Assembly: GCA_900317095.1 (NCBI GenBank)
Contig: ONFL01000069.1
Location: 1 to 33,347, forward strand
Direction of reading: 5' to 3'
DNA length: 33,347 bases
Source: an uncultured Eubacteriales bacterium
GTDB lineage: Bacteria > Bacillota > Clostridia > Lachnospirales > Lachnospiraceae
Shown here: piece by piece, positions 1 to 9,265 of the stretch
Numbering within the stretch: position 1 is the stretch's first letter
Layout of the letters: each line of letters begins with the position of its first letter
Notes under the pieces: model-generated
What the model was told of the DNA's origin: nothing
Databases searched by the model: none
What the model saw: only the letters and a program-made list of their open reading frames with translations
Position numbers and translations under genes: made by a program

Positions 1-1248
1 AAGTATGGCATTCTTCTTCTGATAACCGGCGATAACGACTTCAATGCTTTCCTCGAGATCATCCTGACGGACAAAACGGCGGCCGTCACGGACAGCCCTC
101 AGGGCCGCCTCGTTTATAATATTAGCCAGCTCCGCGCCGGAGGCACCGGAAGCCATACGGGCAATAGCTCCAAAATCCACATCTTCCGCGATCCGCACTT
201 TCTTGGCGTGAACCTTGAGGATCTCCTCGCGCCCCTTCAGGTCGGGGAGCTCTACCGGTACGCGCCGGTCAAAACGGCCGGGACGGGTCAGGGCCGGATC
301 CAGTGATTCCGGACGGTTGGTTGCTGCCAGAATGATGACGCCGGTGTTATCCTCAAAGCCATCCATCTCTGTCAGCAGCTGATTGAGCGTCTGCTCCCGT
401 TCGTCGTTGCCGCCAAGAGCGCCGCCTTCTCTCTTTTTGCCGATCGCATCAATCTCATCTATGAATATGATACAGGGGGCCTTCTCCTTGGCCTGCACAA
501 AAAGGTCACGGACCTTTGCCGCCCCCATGCCGACAAACATCTGCACGAATTCGGAACCAGACATGGAGAAGAAGGGTACGTTGGCCTCGCCCGCAACTGC
601 TTTGGCCAGCATGGTCTTGCCGGTTCCCGGAGGGCCTACCAGTAGAATGCCCTTGGGCATCCTGGCACCGATCTCCCTGTACTTCTGGGGATTATGCAGG
701 TACTCGACGATCTCCTGCAGATTTTCCTCTGCCTCATCCTCACCTGCGACATCTGAAAAATGGATGCCCTCCTCGGATGGAACATAGACCTTGGCATTGG
801 ACTTGCCCATGCCGAACATCATGGAATTGGATCCACCCATCCTGTTCTCCATATTCCTTCTCAGAAAATGTCCGGCCAGCAGGATGATCAGGATCGGCAG
901 AACCCAGCTCAGCAGCGCCGTGGCCCAGGGCGAGGTCTCCTCGACGATCTCCCCGGTAAACTGTACGCCGGCATTGTGCAGGCGGTCTATCAGCTGCGGA
1001 TCCTCCACCTTTCCTGTTTCATAAAATGTGTCGTCATTCTTCTTGGAAAATATGATCTTGTTTTCCTGGATCTGTACCTTATCAATCTGCTTATCTTCTG
1101 TAGCGGTTATAAATTCACTGTAATCTACTTCCTTGATCTGATGCCGGTTATAGGAAGGGATTGCAAAAAGATTGATCAGGATCAGGAAAACCATCAGTAT
1201 GATATAAAAATATATCAGCCTGTTTCGCGGCGGTTTTACTTCATTCAC
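1..1248 (-). CDS. ftsH: ATP-dependent zinc metalloprotease FtsH (C-terminus cut by window edge)
   Basis: Membrane-anchored AAA+ protease that extracts and degrades membrane and short-lived cytosolic proteins. The first 416 codons are present. They hold a short cytosolic N-terminus, a first membrane helix (about residues 11-30), an extracytoplasmic domain, and a second helix (about 110-128). The AAA+ module follows, with Walker A GPPGTGKT, Walker B IIFIDEID, and the second region of homology [19 protein letters not shown]. The HEXXH zinc site would lie beyond the left edge. I chose a GTG start at 1248 because it follows GGAGTAAAGGGCA and begins the conserved N-terminal topology; the nearby ATG is out of frame. 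It lies 51 bases after the threonine synthase-like gene on the same strand. It may be co-transcribed at the end of that train or have its own promoter, and none is obvious. Identity is certain; completeness cannot be judged. Confidence 0.97.
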   Translation of the reverse strand, partial: MNEVKPPRNRLIYFYIILMVFLILINLFAIPSYNRHQIKEVDYSEFITATEDKQIDKVQIQENKIIFSKKNDDTFYETGKVEDPQLIDRLHNAGVQFTGEIVEETSPWATALLSWVLPILIILLAGHFLRRNMENRMGGSNSMMFGMGKSNAKVYVPSEEGIHFSDVAGEDEAEENLQEIVEYLHNPQKYREIGARMPKGILLVGPPGTGKTMLAKAVAGEANVPFFSMSGSEFVQMFVGMGAAKVRDLFVQAKEKAPCIIFIDEIDAIGKKREGGALGGNDEREQTLNQLLTEMDGFEDNTGVIILAATNRPESLDPALTRPGRFDRRVPVELPDLKGREEILKVHAKKVRIAEDVDFGAIARMASGASGAELANIINEAALRAVRDGRRFVRQDDLEESIEVVIAGYQKKNAIL

Positions 1249-1299
1249 TGCCCTTTACTCCTTTCCGGACTGCCTGCGAATGAATAAATAACTGAAAGC

Positions 1300-2544
1300 T
1301 CACCTCTCGGGGTGAATATCCAGTCTGTCAAATTCCTGCAGCAGACGGTCCATATCTGAAGGAACCCGAATCGGTTCCCCGCTGAATTTTATCGCGTTGG
1401 CGACGTCCTTAAGACCATTGCCGGTCACGATCGTCACAACACTGTCATTCTCGCCCAGCAGCTCATCCCTGCAGAGCTTGGCTACACCGGCTGCAGCTGC
1501 GACGCCTGCCGGTTCGCCGAAAATACCGCAGCTATGCCCCAGCAGTTTCTGGGCATCCATGATCTCCTGGTCCGTTACATTGGCCACGAGACCTCCGGAC
1601 TCCCGGATCGCCTGTATGGCTTTATCCGGATTTCTGGGAACGCCGACCGCGATGGAATCGGCGATGGTATCCTCCTTCATGGGTCTCAGATCCTCTTCGA
1701 ACTCCACCGCCCTGTTTATCGGACAGCAGCCCTTTGCCTGAACGGAGATCAGGCGGGGAAGATGATCAATAAAACCGATGGCATACAGGTCTTTCAGACC
1801 CTTCCATATCCCGGAGATCGTGCATCCGTCGCCGACAGATACCGCCACATAATCAGGCACCTGCCAGCCCAGCTGCTCCATGATCTCCAGAGAGCAGGTC
1901 TTCTTGCCCTCACTAAGATAAGGGTTGACAGCCGCGTTGCGGTTATACCAGCCCCAGCGGTCTATGGCCTGACGGCTGAGCTCGAATGTCTCCTCATAGT
2001 CTCCCTGGACGCTGACCACCGTGGCGCCGAAGGTCAGCAGCTGGGCTACCTTGCCCTTAGGCGCTCTCTCCGGCACAAATATATAGCTTGCAAGTCCGGC
2101 GGCTGCCGCGTTCCCTGCAAGTGAGGAAGCCGCGTTGCCGGTAGATGAGCAGGCGATCACCTTCGCTCCGGTCTCCCCGGCCTTGGCAACTGCCATAGCC
2201 GATGCCCGGTCCTTGAGAGAACCAGTAGGATTCAGGCCGTCATCCTTGACCCAGAGCCGGCGCAGCCCCAGCTTTGCGGCCAGAGCCGGCTCCTCATAGA
2301 GGGGAGACCATCCCACCCTAAGAGGAGTCTCGGGCGTTCCTTCCTCCACAGGAAGGAGTTCGCGATAACGCCACATGGACGTAGTCCGGCGACCTGCTAA
2401 TATGTCTTTCGTCAGCTTCGTTTTAATATAATCATAATCATATTCTATGTCAAGTATGCCGCCGCACTCGCAGGTAGTGATCCCCGGTTCTGCCGGATAG
2501 ACCCGGCCGCAGCGCACACATCTGGCTCCGGTCACATTTCTCAT
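1300..2544 (-). CDS. Threonine synthase-like PLP enzyme with N-terminal zinc ribbon
   Basis: Fold-type-II PLP enzyme of 414 residues. The N-terminus has Cys9, Cys12, Cys25 and Cys27 arranged as a zinc ribbon, as in archaeal and cyanobacterial-type ThrC. The PLP lysine is Lys111 in NPTGSLKDR, and a SSTGNAASS phosphate-binding loop follows. Threonine synthases convert O-phosphohomoserine to threonine plus phosphate. Members of this subgroup also include related lyases, so the substrate is not proven. The ATG start follows GGAGGAATTT. The gene begins 24 bases after the preceding PLP gene and is probably in the same transcript as the ethanolamine genes. That position is unusual for a biosynthetic threonine gene, because no thrB or hom neighbour is present. 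It may act on a compound made by the upstream cluster, which is an inference only. Confidence 0.85.
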   Translation of the reverse strand: MRNVTGARCVRCGRVYPAEPGITTCECGGILDIEYDYDYIKTKLTKDILAGRRTTSMWRYRELLPVEEGTPETPLRVGWSPLYEEPALAAKLGLRRLWVKDDGLNPTGSLKDRASAMAVAKAGETGAKVIACSSTGNAASSLAGNAAAAGLASYIFVPERAPKGKVAQLLTFGATVVSVQGDYEETFELSRQAIDRWGWYNRNAAVNPYLSEGKKTCSLEIMEQLGWQVPDYVAVSVGDGCTISGIWKGLKDLYAIGFIDHLPRLISVQAKGCCPINRAVEFEEDLRPMKEDTIADSIAVGVPRNPDKAIQAIRESGGLVANVTDQEIMDAQKLLGHSCGIFGEPAGVAAAAGVAKLCRDELLGENDSVVTIVTGNGLKDVANAIKFSGEPIRVPSDMDRLLQEFDRLDIHPER

Positions 2545-2568
2545 AAATTCCTCCAGATAAGCAGCGGT

Positions 2569-4047
2569 CTACAGGGCTTTCAGTACACCGGAAGCCTCAT
2601 TAAAGGCATTGATCAGCTGATCCAGCTGGTCTGCCTGGGCATGGACAGCGTCCCAGGTATTTTCCCTATCATACCAGAGGGCGTTAAGATCTTCCACGTC
2701 CATCTGCTGCTGCTCTATCCATGTATAATATTTCAGATTGTGAACTCTCTTGCGGTCATAGTAATTGAGCTCCGCCATGGCATCGGTCCGCAGACCCAGC
2801 ATATGAATGGCGTGGTCTTTCGCAGCCTCAGCGGCGGAATAAGGACCATATTCACTGTTAAGTTCATCTATGCGGGACTGATACATAACCGCGGAGTCCG
2901 TGAGAACTGTGCAGACGATATCCTTTTCCGTCAGTTCATAGTACCTGGCCATCTTTATACAGCAAAGCACATTGGCTATGCCGGAAATGCCCATCCAGGT
3001 GAACTGCTCTATCTGCTCATCGTCCATGCCGATACTCTTTAAGTATTCCCTGCCCTCAGGCGTATTGAAAAGCCTCAGCAGCCTCTGGCTGTCCTCATCA
3101 TCTATATCTATCACCATATCGGTATTGCGGACATTGTGGATCCAGGGGATATGCTTATCGCCTATGCCCTCTATCCGGTGGCCTCCGAAACCGTTGTTGA
3201 GGATGGTCGGGCACTGCAGAGCCTCTCCTACTGCCAGTTTCATATGGAGATAGCGGTCCTTGAGCAGGTCCCCGGCGGAAAGGGTGCCGGCAGAGCCGGA
3301 CGTGAAGCAGGCACCGGCAAGTCTCTGGCCGGGCTCTTTTACCGCCTCGTACAGATCTGCCAGGGCGCGGCCGGTCACATTATAATGCCAGAGGGGATTG
3401 CCCATTTCGGCAAACTGGTTGAATATCATCATGGAGGGATCCTGTTTCAGCTCCCATGTCTTGTCGAAGATCTCCTTGACGTTGGACTCGCAGCCGGGAG
3501 TGGCTATGATCTGTCCCGCAATGCTCTGCAGCCACTCGAAACGCTCTCTGGACATATCCTCCGGAAGGATGGCCACGCTGTCGCAGGCCAGCAGGCGGGA
3601 ATTAAAAGCGCCGCCGCGGCAGTAGTTGCCTGTGGAGGGCCATACGGCGTGGTGATAGGAAGCGTCAAACTGTCCGGTCACCAGTCTGGGGGCCAGACAG
3701 CCGAAAGAGGCACCTACCTTGTGGCAGCCGGTCGGGAACCACTTGCCTGCCATGGCGATGATCCGGCAGGGAACGCCGGACAGGGCCGGGGGGATCTCGA
3801 TGTAATTGGGAATCTTCTGAAAGAGACCGCCGCTTTCCTTTGGCTCATTCTTCCAGGAAATACGGAAGAGATTCAGAGGATCCACATCCCAGAGGCCTGT
3901 ATGTTTCAGTCTCTCTTTTATCTTATCCGGGATTTTTTCCGGATCCTCCATCTGCGCCAGGGTGGGGATGACGATCTTATTCTCCCGCGCCTTCTCTATA
4001 TTATGCTGCAGTCCTTCCTTATTAACTGTAAAATCGATCTTTACCAC
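2569..4047 (-). CDS. PLP-dependent fold-type-II enzyme, TrpB/cysteine synthase-like, unknown substrate
   Basis: 492 residues. The PLP lysine is probably Lys110 in FPTGCHKVGAS, which resembles the TGAHK loop of TrpB-type enzymes more than the SLKDR loop of threonine synthase. A glycine-rich WPSTGNYCRGG segment (about residues 136-146) is likely the cofactor phosphate or substrate loop. The first 90 residues form an extra N-terminal region absent from simple cysteine synthases. I recognise the PALP superfamily but cannot assign a reaction. GTG start at 4047 follows AAGGAGAAGATAGA. It sits 36 bases after the LUD gene and 24 bases before a second PLP enzyme. Two adjacent fold-type-II PLP enzymes in an ethanolamine operon suggest beta-elimination or replacement chemistry on an amino-acid-like product. 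This is inference. Confidence 0.75.
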   Translation of the reverse strand: MVKIDFTVNKEGLQHNIEKARENKIVIPTLAQMEDPEKIPDKIKERLKHTGLWDVDPLNLFRISWKNEPKESGGLFQKIPNYIEIPPALSGVPCRIIAMAGKWFPTGCHKVGASFGCLAPRLVTGQFDASYHHAVWPSTGNYCRGGAFNSRLLACDSVAILPEDMSRERFEWLQSIAGQIIATPGCESNVKEIFDKTWELKQDPSMMIFNQFAEMGNPLWHYNVTGRALADLYEAVKEPGQRLAGACFTSGSAGTLSAGDLLKDRYLHMKLAVGEALQCPTILNNGFGGHRIEGIGDKHIPWIHNVRNTDMVIDIDDEDSQRLLRLFNTPEGREYLKSIGMDDEQIEQFTWMGISGIANVLCCIKMARYYELTEKDIVCTVLTDSAVMYQSRIDELNSEYGPYSAAEAAKDHAIHMLGLRTDAMAELNYYDRKRVHNLKYYTWIEQQQMDVEDLNALWYDRENTWDAVHAQADQLDQLINAFNEASGVLKAL

Positions 4048-4083
4048 TCTATCTTCTCCTTCCTCCTCGCCCGGTTAATCCTG

Positions 4084-4719
4084 TCAGAAACCAAGGAATT
4101 CATTGACGATCACTACATGGATCCGCCCTGCCGGACTGCAGCGGCGGGTTACCAGGAACTGGTTGCAGATACTGGTCTCCTTATTGCAATGCACGCAGCT
4201 TCCGATCATCTCGCAGGGATTGCCCCTCTTCAGGCGGGCATTGTTGATCGGCGCGGCCAGCATTTCCACACGTTCGATCGCCGCGTCCAGATCTTTCACG
4301 ATTTTATTCACACCGGTCACCACGATCACCTTTGCCGGTCCGTAGACAATGGCGGCAACCCGGTTTCCATTTCCATCCACATTATAAAGCTTGCCGTCCA
4401 TAGTCAGAGCGTTGGTACTGGTCAGATAGACGTCAGCTCCCAGAGATTCCAAAAAGATCTTCCGGGGATCATCTGTGTGATAACGATCCAGGAAATTATA
4501 TTTTTCATTTCCGGTGAGCCAGTCGAGGACGCCGCACTGCGTCAGCGTCGCGCTGCCGCCTATGCCGATGCTGCTGCCCTCGGGGATCTCCTTCTTCAGG
4601 AAAGGAAGAACATCTTCCTTTTTATCAAGGATCGTTGCGGCAAATCCATTGGCTTCCAGTTTCTTCTGAGCCTGCTGTGCCTGCAGCAGCATAGTCTTTT
4701 TTGTATTTGTGTCCATCAT
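4084..4719 (-). CDS. LUD-domain protein (LutC/YkgG-like, DUF162)
   Basis: About 211 residues with the LUD-domain core: an N-terminal helix pair, the GIGGSATL turn, the GADVYLTSTNALT stretch, and the VYGPAKVIVVTGVNKIVKDLDAA strand-helix typical of the family. The C-terminal tail carries several cysteines (in GNPCEMIGSCVHCNKETSIC), as seen in clostridial members. LutC-type proteins take part in lactate oxidation with LutA and LutB, neither of which is here. Stand-alone members have no settled function. Two adjacent ATG codons at 4719 and 4716 follow AAAGGGGACATT; an ATG at 4734 lies upstream of that ribosome site and is less likely. It starts 31 bases after eutC, in the same transcript. It may handle redox or acyl intermediates downstream of acetaldehyde, which is speculative. 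Confidence 0.8.
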   Translation of the reverse strand: MMDTNTKKTMLLQAQQAQKKLEANGFAATILDKKEDVLPFLKKEIPEGSSIGIGGSATLTQCGVLDWLTGNEKYNFLDRYHTDDPRKIFLESLGADVYLTSTNALTMDGKLYNVDGNGNRVAAIVYGPAKVIVVTGVNKIVKDLDAAIERVEMLAAPINNARLKRGNPCEMIGSCVHCNKETSICNQFLVTRRCSPAGRIHVVIVNEFLGF

Positions 4720-4750
4720 AATGTCCCCTTTCATGAAGATAAGTTATATT

Positions 4751-5638
4751 TTAAAAAGTATGTGCTCTCAGCTCGACGCCGCTGGCTTTCTTCTCCAGGA
4801 TCTCACTGATCAGATCTACTATATAGGCACCGGCTTCAACAGCGGTGATGCCATTCTTATGAATGTTGGAAACGACCGTTCTGCGGGCTTCCGGCATGCC
4901 GACCCTGGCCTGATAGGCAATATAGGCACTCATGCTCTCAGCCGTCGCCAGTCCCGGTCTTTCGCCTATAAATATGCAGACCACCTTTGCTCCCAGGATC
5001 TCGGAAATATGGTCCTCTGCCGCGACGCGGCTGTATCTGACGAAAAAGGGAGTACCAACGGTCAGCCCCCGGCTTTCCAGCCCGTCCGTCAGGATGGGGA
5101 GAACCTTTTCAATATTAGCAGTTATAGAAGTGGAACTGAGTCCATCCGCCGCTATAAGCTGTACATCCGGATCCTTCCGGCAGCGCTCTGCAACGATCCG
5201 GGCTCCTTCATCCGAAAGCTTCCTTCCCAGATCCGGGCGGGTCAGATATTCATATTTATCATGACAGCGGGTCTGCACCGTAAAAAGGCCCAGCCGGTCC
5301 AGAACTTCCTGGGGCACATCCGTCATCACGGCGTCCCTGGCCCCTGCATGATCCGCGCGCAAGGTCAGCAGCGTCCGGGTCAGCAGACGGGGGCCTGCTT
5401 TTCCGACCCCAATCCGCGCCGTCGTCGCCCGCAGCATCCGCTCCAGCGCGTGCGGATCCTGCGGATGGTCCAGCAGCGGCCGGCGTTTCAGCTCCGGATC
5501 AGTCAGGTCTTCCCGGATATCAATATCATGAAAGCCTGCTTTCCCGGATATACTATTCTCTTTATTATAACCCCTGTCTTTAGAAAATTGATAAAAAGAA
5601 TCTAAATTTTTTAGAAAATTACTGTTGCTTTCCTTCAT
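4751..5638 (-). CDS. eutC: Ethanolamine ammonia-lyase small subunit
   Basis: 295 residues, the same length as the enterobacterial EutC. With EutB it forms the adenosylcobalamin-dependent lyase that converts ethanolamine to acetaldehyde and ammonia; EutC contributes to the B12-binding face. Family segments visible include TARIGVGKAGPRLLT, DGLSSTSI, and the FIGERPGLATAESMSAYIAYQA stretch near the C-terminus. I chose the ATG at 5638, one base after the eutB stop. A longer in-frame extension to 5788 lies entirely inside eutB and is not family-like. The first 40 residues are A+T-rich and variable, as is usual for the EutC N-terminus. Stop-start spacing with eutB indicates translational coupling of the two subunits. 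Confidence 0.95.
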   Translation of the reverse strand: MKESNSNFLKNLDSFYQFSKDRGYNKENSISGKAGFHDIDIREDLTDPELKRRPLLDHPQDPHALERMLRATTARIGVGKAGPRLLTRTLLTLRADHAGARDAVMTDVPQEVLDRLGLFTVQTRCHDKYEYLTRPDLGRKLSDEGARIVAERCRKDPDVQLIAADGLSSTSITANIEKVLPILTDGLESRGLTVGTPFFVRYSRVAAEDHISEILGAKVVCIFIGERPGLATAESMSAYIAYQARVGMPEARRTVVSNIHKNGITAVEAGAYIVDLISEILEKKASGVELRAHTF

Positions 5639-5639
5639 G

Positions 5640-7019
5640 TCAGCCCCGTCCTCCTTTCGCCGTGAAAATGGTCGGATCGCCGGCCCGGTCTGTAAGCCTG
5701 CCGTTCTCCATGATCCCCATTTTCTCCAGCCAGCGCTCAAATTCCCGGATAGGACGCAGGCCCAGGATTTCCCGGACCGCAGCCGCATCGTGGTAGGAAT
5801 TGCTCTGGTAGTTCAGCATGACATCATCACTGGCCGGCACACCCAGGATATAGTTGACACCGGCTGCTCCCAGCAGCATGGAAAGGTTCTCTATATCGTT
5901 CTGATCTGCCTGCATGTGATTGGTGTAGCAGCAGTCGCAGCCCATGGGCAGACCTGTCAGCTTGCCCATGAAATGATCTTCCAGTCCTGCCCGGATTACC
6001 TGCCGGCTGTCGTAGAGATATTCCGGCCCAATAAAACCTACGACCGTATTTACCATAAAAGGGTGGAATTCGCGGGCAAAACCATAGCAGCGTGCCTCCA
6101 TGGTCACCTGGTCGGCATCGAAGTGCGCATCTGAGGAAAGCTCTGATCCCTGGCCTGTCTCAAAATAGAAGACATTCGGCCCCTTGGCTTTCCCTTTCTC
6201 TGCCAGCAGCTGCTGCGCTTCCCGGATCGTCTCCGCGCTGAAGCCGAAAGCTCGATTTCCCTTTTCACTGCCGGCTATGGACTGAAATATCATATCCGCC
6301 GGAGCACCGCCGCGGATCGCCTCTATCTGGGTCGTAATATGGCCCAGCACGCAGATCTGCGTGGGAATTTCAAACCGGCTGCGGATATCGTCAAAGCGCT
6401 TGAGAATCTCCCCCAGCCGGGCGGATGTATCACTGACCGGGTTGAGACCTATGAGGGCGTCGCCGCAGCCATAAGAGAGGCCTTCAAAAAGTGACGCCGT
6501 GATCCCCTCCAGATCATCCGTCGGATGATTGGGCTGCAGCCGGGTGGCCATGGTGCCCCGCAGGCCGATGGTGGTATTGCAGACGGCAGGAACGCGGATC
6601 TTCGAAGCGGCATATACAAGATCCATGTTGGACATCAGCTTGCAGACGGCTGCCACCATCTCACTTGTAAGCGCCCGGCTAAGAGTATGCAGATCTTCCT
6701 CTGCTGTATGATAGTCGAGGATGAATTCCCGCAGATCTGCGACTGTCCATCCGCGGATCACCCTATAGACCTCCTCATCTATGCTGTCCTGGTTTATCCG
6801 GGTAACCTCATCCTCTTCATATGGAACGACCGGATGCTCCCGCAGATCCGACAGATACATCTGGCTGAGTACTTCCTTGGCCGCGATCCGCTCAAGATCC
6901 GACGACGCGGCTATACCCGCCAGCGTGTCTCCGGACTTCTTTTCGTTTGCCTTTGCCAGAACTTCTTTTACAGACTTAAATGCAAAATGATGTCCTGTCA
7001 GCACGGTTTCCAGCTTCAT
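5640..7019 (-). CDS. eutB: Ethanolamine ammonia-lyase large subunit
   Basis: 459 residues forming the catalytic TIM barrel of the B12-dependent lyase. The residues described at the active site of the E. coli enzyme all fall at the same numbers here: Arg160 and Gln162 (in MATRLQP), Asn193 (IGLNP), Phe258 (NRAFGF), Glu287 (FYFETGQG) and Asp362 (MGCDCCYTNH). The protein is therefore expected to be active on ethanolamine or close 2-amino alcohols. ATG start follows GAGGAGGTTGTACC. The gene lies between eutA and eutC. The order eutA-eutB-eutC with no shell-protein genes points to a cytosolic, non-microcompartment version of the pathway. Confidence 0.97.
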   Translation of the reverse strand: MKLETVLTGHHFAFKSVKEVLAKANEKKSGDTLAGIAASSDLERIAAKEVLSQMYLSDLREHPVVPYEEDEVTRINQDSIDEEVYRVIRGWTVADLREFILDYHTAEEDLHTLSRALTSEMVAAVCKLMSNMDLVYAASKIRVPAVCNTTIGLRGTMATRLQPNHPTDDLEGITASLFEGLSYGCGDALIGLNPVSDTSARLGEILKRFDDIRSRFEIPTQICVLGHITTQIEAIRGGAPADMIFQSIAGSEKGNRAFGFSAETIREAQQLLAEKGKAKGPNVFYFETGQGSELSSDAHFDADQVTMEARCYGFAREFHPFMVNTVVGFIGPEYLYDSRQVIRAGLEDHFMGKLTGLPMGCDCCYTNHMQADQNDIENLSMLLGAAGVNYILGVPASDDVMLNYQSNSYHDAAAVREILGLRPIREFERWLEKMGIMENGRLTDRAGDPTIFTAKGGRG

Positions 7020-7058
7020 GGTACAACCTCCTCTTCTCTTTTTTTTATTAAAGACCCT

Positions 7059-8510
7059 CTATTCAAAGACCAGGGTCTTGACCACAACAGGAATAACCAG
7101 CCCATCCATAAGCGGACGGCCCAGATCCGCAAATTCGCCGCTGCGCATGTGAACAGAGTCTATGCATATGATCTTCCGTCCGCTGCCCTGCCTGCCGCGC
7201 AGGAGCAGGCCCATGGCCTTGGCAATATCACGGTCAAAAGCCAGCAGCAGAGGCTCCCCGCCGGGCATGGTCTGATCTGCCAGACGGCTTATGGCAGCGG
7301 CTGCGGCCTTCATCTGCCCGTAGTCCGGATCAGCCATGCCCTCCATGGCCAGCATATATCCGCAGATATCCTGCTGCTGCTGGTGCCAGGCCGCTATTTC
7401 CCTGGCAGGAGCTTCATTTCCCCGGAAAATTTCCCTCTGCGCCTGCTCATCCAGCCGGATCACCGGCACATTTTTTACAGGCAGAACTTCCCTGTCGAAG
7501 TAAACCGTGCTCCCGGATATAGACGTCGTATAGCTTCCGGCCCCCACGACTGTTGCCCGGATGGTCTCTCCCGCGCTGCCGGCCGCAAAAACCTGCCTCA
7601 TCCGGCTTTGCTGCACGGCATCTGCCAGCAGCATGCCTATGTCTCCGTATGCAAATGTTTGCACTGCCGGCCGCAGCATCATCTCCGCTACGCCGCCGGA
7701 AAAAAATATAGTCTGCACGTCCTCCGGCACAGGAAAAGGGCTGCTGCCGGGAGTCTGCAGTTTTCCCATCAGCTCCAGGTCCTCCGATGAAGGCGCCCTG
7801 TCTGCCCCGGTAAAGCAGTCCAGGATATGAGCCATCTTCCCGGCGATTCGTTCCAGATCCTGCCTGCTGACACTGCTCCCGTCCGCGATCGGGACTGATG
7901 CTGCCTGGGCTGCAAGGGCTGCCGCCGGACTGACCTGTCTGACGGTCAGCCCCTCATCCTGCCGGCAAAGCCGGATCAGCCGTCCTCCTATATCCAGACA
8001 GCCGCATGCTTTCATATCCCCATCGTCAAAGAGGACCGCATTGCTTGTCCCGCCGCCTATATCCAGATTCAGCACCCGGCAGTGGTTCTTTCTACTGAAC
8101 TGCCAGGCCCCGCTTCCCTTGCCCGCGATCAGAGATTCCATATCCGGTCCTGCCGCTGCCACTACAAAATCACCGGCGAATGCAGAAAGAGCCCGGATGA
8201 CCGCATCCGCGTTCTCCTTTCTGGCAGATTCGCCGGTAATGATAACCGCTCCGCTGCTGATCTGACTGCTTGCCACGCCCGCTTTTTCATATTCGCCGGA
8301 CACGATGGCCCGCAGAGCACCGGCATCTATCCTGGACCGGTTCAAAAGGGGCGTCAGATAAACAGGGCTCTTGTATATAACTTCCTTTTCTGCAATGGAT
8401 ACCTTGGGAACAGAAAAGAAAGAAGATTCGTTCTCGATCGTCAGCCGGCTGAGGACCAGGGAAGTCGTGGATGTACCCACATCTATTCCAACACTCAGTA
8501 TTTTCTCCAT
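7059..8510 (-). CDS. eutA: Ethanolamine ammonia-lyase reactivating factor
   Basis: 483 residues, similar in length to enterobacterial EutA. It is an ASKHA-fold ATPase that removes damaged cobalamin from inactivated ethanolamine ammonia-lyase. The phosphate-1 loop VGIDVGTSTTSLVL is at the N-terminus, and the second phosphate loop LNLDIGGGTSNAVLF is near residue 155. The conserved IRATVVGAGSYTTSISGSTV segment is in the C-terminal half. It starts 13 bases after the phosphodiesterase stop with only a weak ribosome site, so it is probably translationally coupled. Its presence next to eutBC supports a working lyase and an intracellular ethanolamine source. Confidence 0.95.
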   Translation of the reverse strand: MEKILSVGIDVGTSTTSLVLSRLTIENESSFFSVPKVSIAEKEVIYKSPVYLTPLLNRSRIDAGALRAIVSGEYEKAGVASSQISSGAVIITGESARKENADAVIRALSAFAGDFVVAAAGPDMESLIAGKGSGAWQFSRKNHCRVLNLDIGGGTSNAVLFDDGDMKACGCLDIGGRLIRLCRQDEGLTVRQVSPAAALAAQAASVPIADGSSVSRQDLERIAGKMAHILDCFTGADRAPSSEDLELMGKLQTPGSSPFPVPEDVQTIFFSGGVAEMMLRPAVQTFAYGDIGMLLADAVQQSRMRQVFAAGSAGETIRATVVGAGSYTTSISGSTVYFDREVLPVKNVPVIRLDEQAQREIFRGNEAPAREIAAWHQQQQDICGYMLAMEGMADPDYGQMKAAAAAISRLADQTMPGGEPLLLAFDRDIAKAMGLLLRGRQGSGRKIICIDSVHMRSGEFADLGRPLMDGLVIPVVVKTLVFE

Positions 8511-8523
8511 CTTACTGAAAATA

Positions 8524-9249
8524 TCAGCCCTCTCTGAGGATCTTTCCGCAAAGATCCGGATGATTGCCGATGATGCCGTCTATTCCCAGTTTTTTCATAC
8601 GGCGGATATCCTCTTCGGTATTGACGGTCCAGGTATTGATTGCCAGTCCATATTTTCTGGCTGCCTTTACATAGTCCTCATCTATGGCATTGAAGATGGG
8701 ATGCAGGGCCTGCACCCCGTGTCCGGCCGCGTAGGCAGCAAAATCTATGACCCAGCTCTCCTCCAGAAATCCGTATGTCATATCAGGAGCCAGTTCCTTC
8801 ATCCGCATGACGCTGTAGTGATTAAAAGATGAAATAATGATCTTATCCCGCAGCCCATACTCATCTATCATATCCAGCGTTTTCTTCTCTATTCCCGGAT
8901 AGGGATTCACACCGGTCTTCAGTTCTATATTTGTGACAATATCCGTATTCTTAACCAGTTCAAAATACTCGCGCAGGGTCGGGATCTCATTCTTTCCATA
9001 AATGCCCTTAAAGCCTGCAGAGGCGTCCATGGCCTTGAGGTCTTCCAGACTGTAATCAGCAACCCAGCCGCTGGCGTCTGTCGTCCTGTCCACCAGTTCA
9101 TCATGGATAATGACCAGCTGGCCGTCACGGCTCAGATGCACGTCCAGCTCAATGCCGTCACAGCCGGCTTCTATCGCTTTCCTAAAAGCAAGCATCGTGT
9201 TTTCCGGGAACTGACCCGAAAATCCACGATGCCCAAAATTCTTAGACAT
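8524..9249 (-). CDS. ugpQ: Cytosolic glycerophosphodiester phosphodiesterase
   Basis: 241 residues of the GDPD TIM-barrel family. It hydrolyses glycerophosphodiesters to glycerol-3-phosphate and the free alcohol head group. Catalytic and metal residues are visible: His7-Arg8-Gly9, PENT at 15-18, Glu34 and Asp36 in IELDVHLSRDG, and His49 in IIHDE. No signal peptide or membrane helix is seen, so it resembles cytosolic UgpQ and not periplasmic GlpQ. The substrate must be imported intact, and the ABC transporter genes immediately upstream in the same train would do that. The ethanolamine lyase genes immediately downstream suggest that glycerophosphoethanolamine is the natural diester. The symbol reflects the family and role; substrate preference is not shown by sequence. 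Confidence 0.9.
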   Translation of the reverse strand: MSKNFGHRGFSGQFPENTMLAFRKAIEAGCDGIELDVHLSRDGQLVIIHDELVDRTTDASGWVADYSLEDLKAMDASAGFKGIYGKNEIPTLREYFELVKNTDIVTNIELKTGVNPYPGIEKKTLDMIDEYGLRDKIIISSFNHYSVMRMKELAPDMTYGFLEESWVIDFAAYAAGHGVQALHPIFNAIDEDYVKAARKYGLAINTWTVNTEEDIRRMKKLGIDGIIGNHPDLCGKILREG

Positions 9250-9265
9250 ATTCTTTTCTCCGTTT

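Noticed and set aside
2569..4047. OrtB-type 2-amino-4-ketopentanoate thiolase
   Set aside because: The PLP loop and N-terminus differ from what I recall of OrtB and no OrtA-like small gene is adjacent.
3136..4809. A long open frame on the plus strand across the PLP and LUD genes (557 codons)
   Set aside because: It runs antisense through two clear enzyme genes, has no ribosome site and no protein-like pattern. It arises from the codon bias of the true genes.
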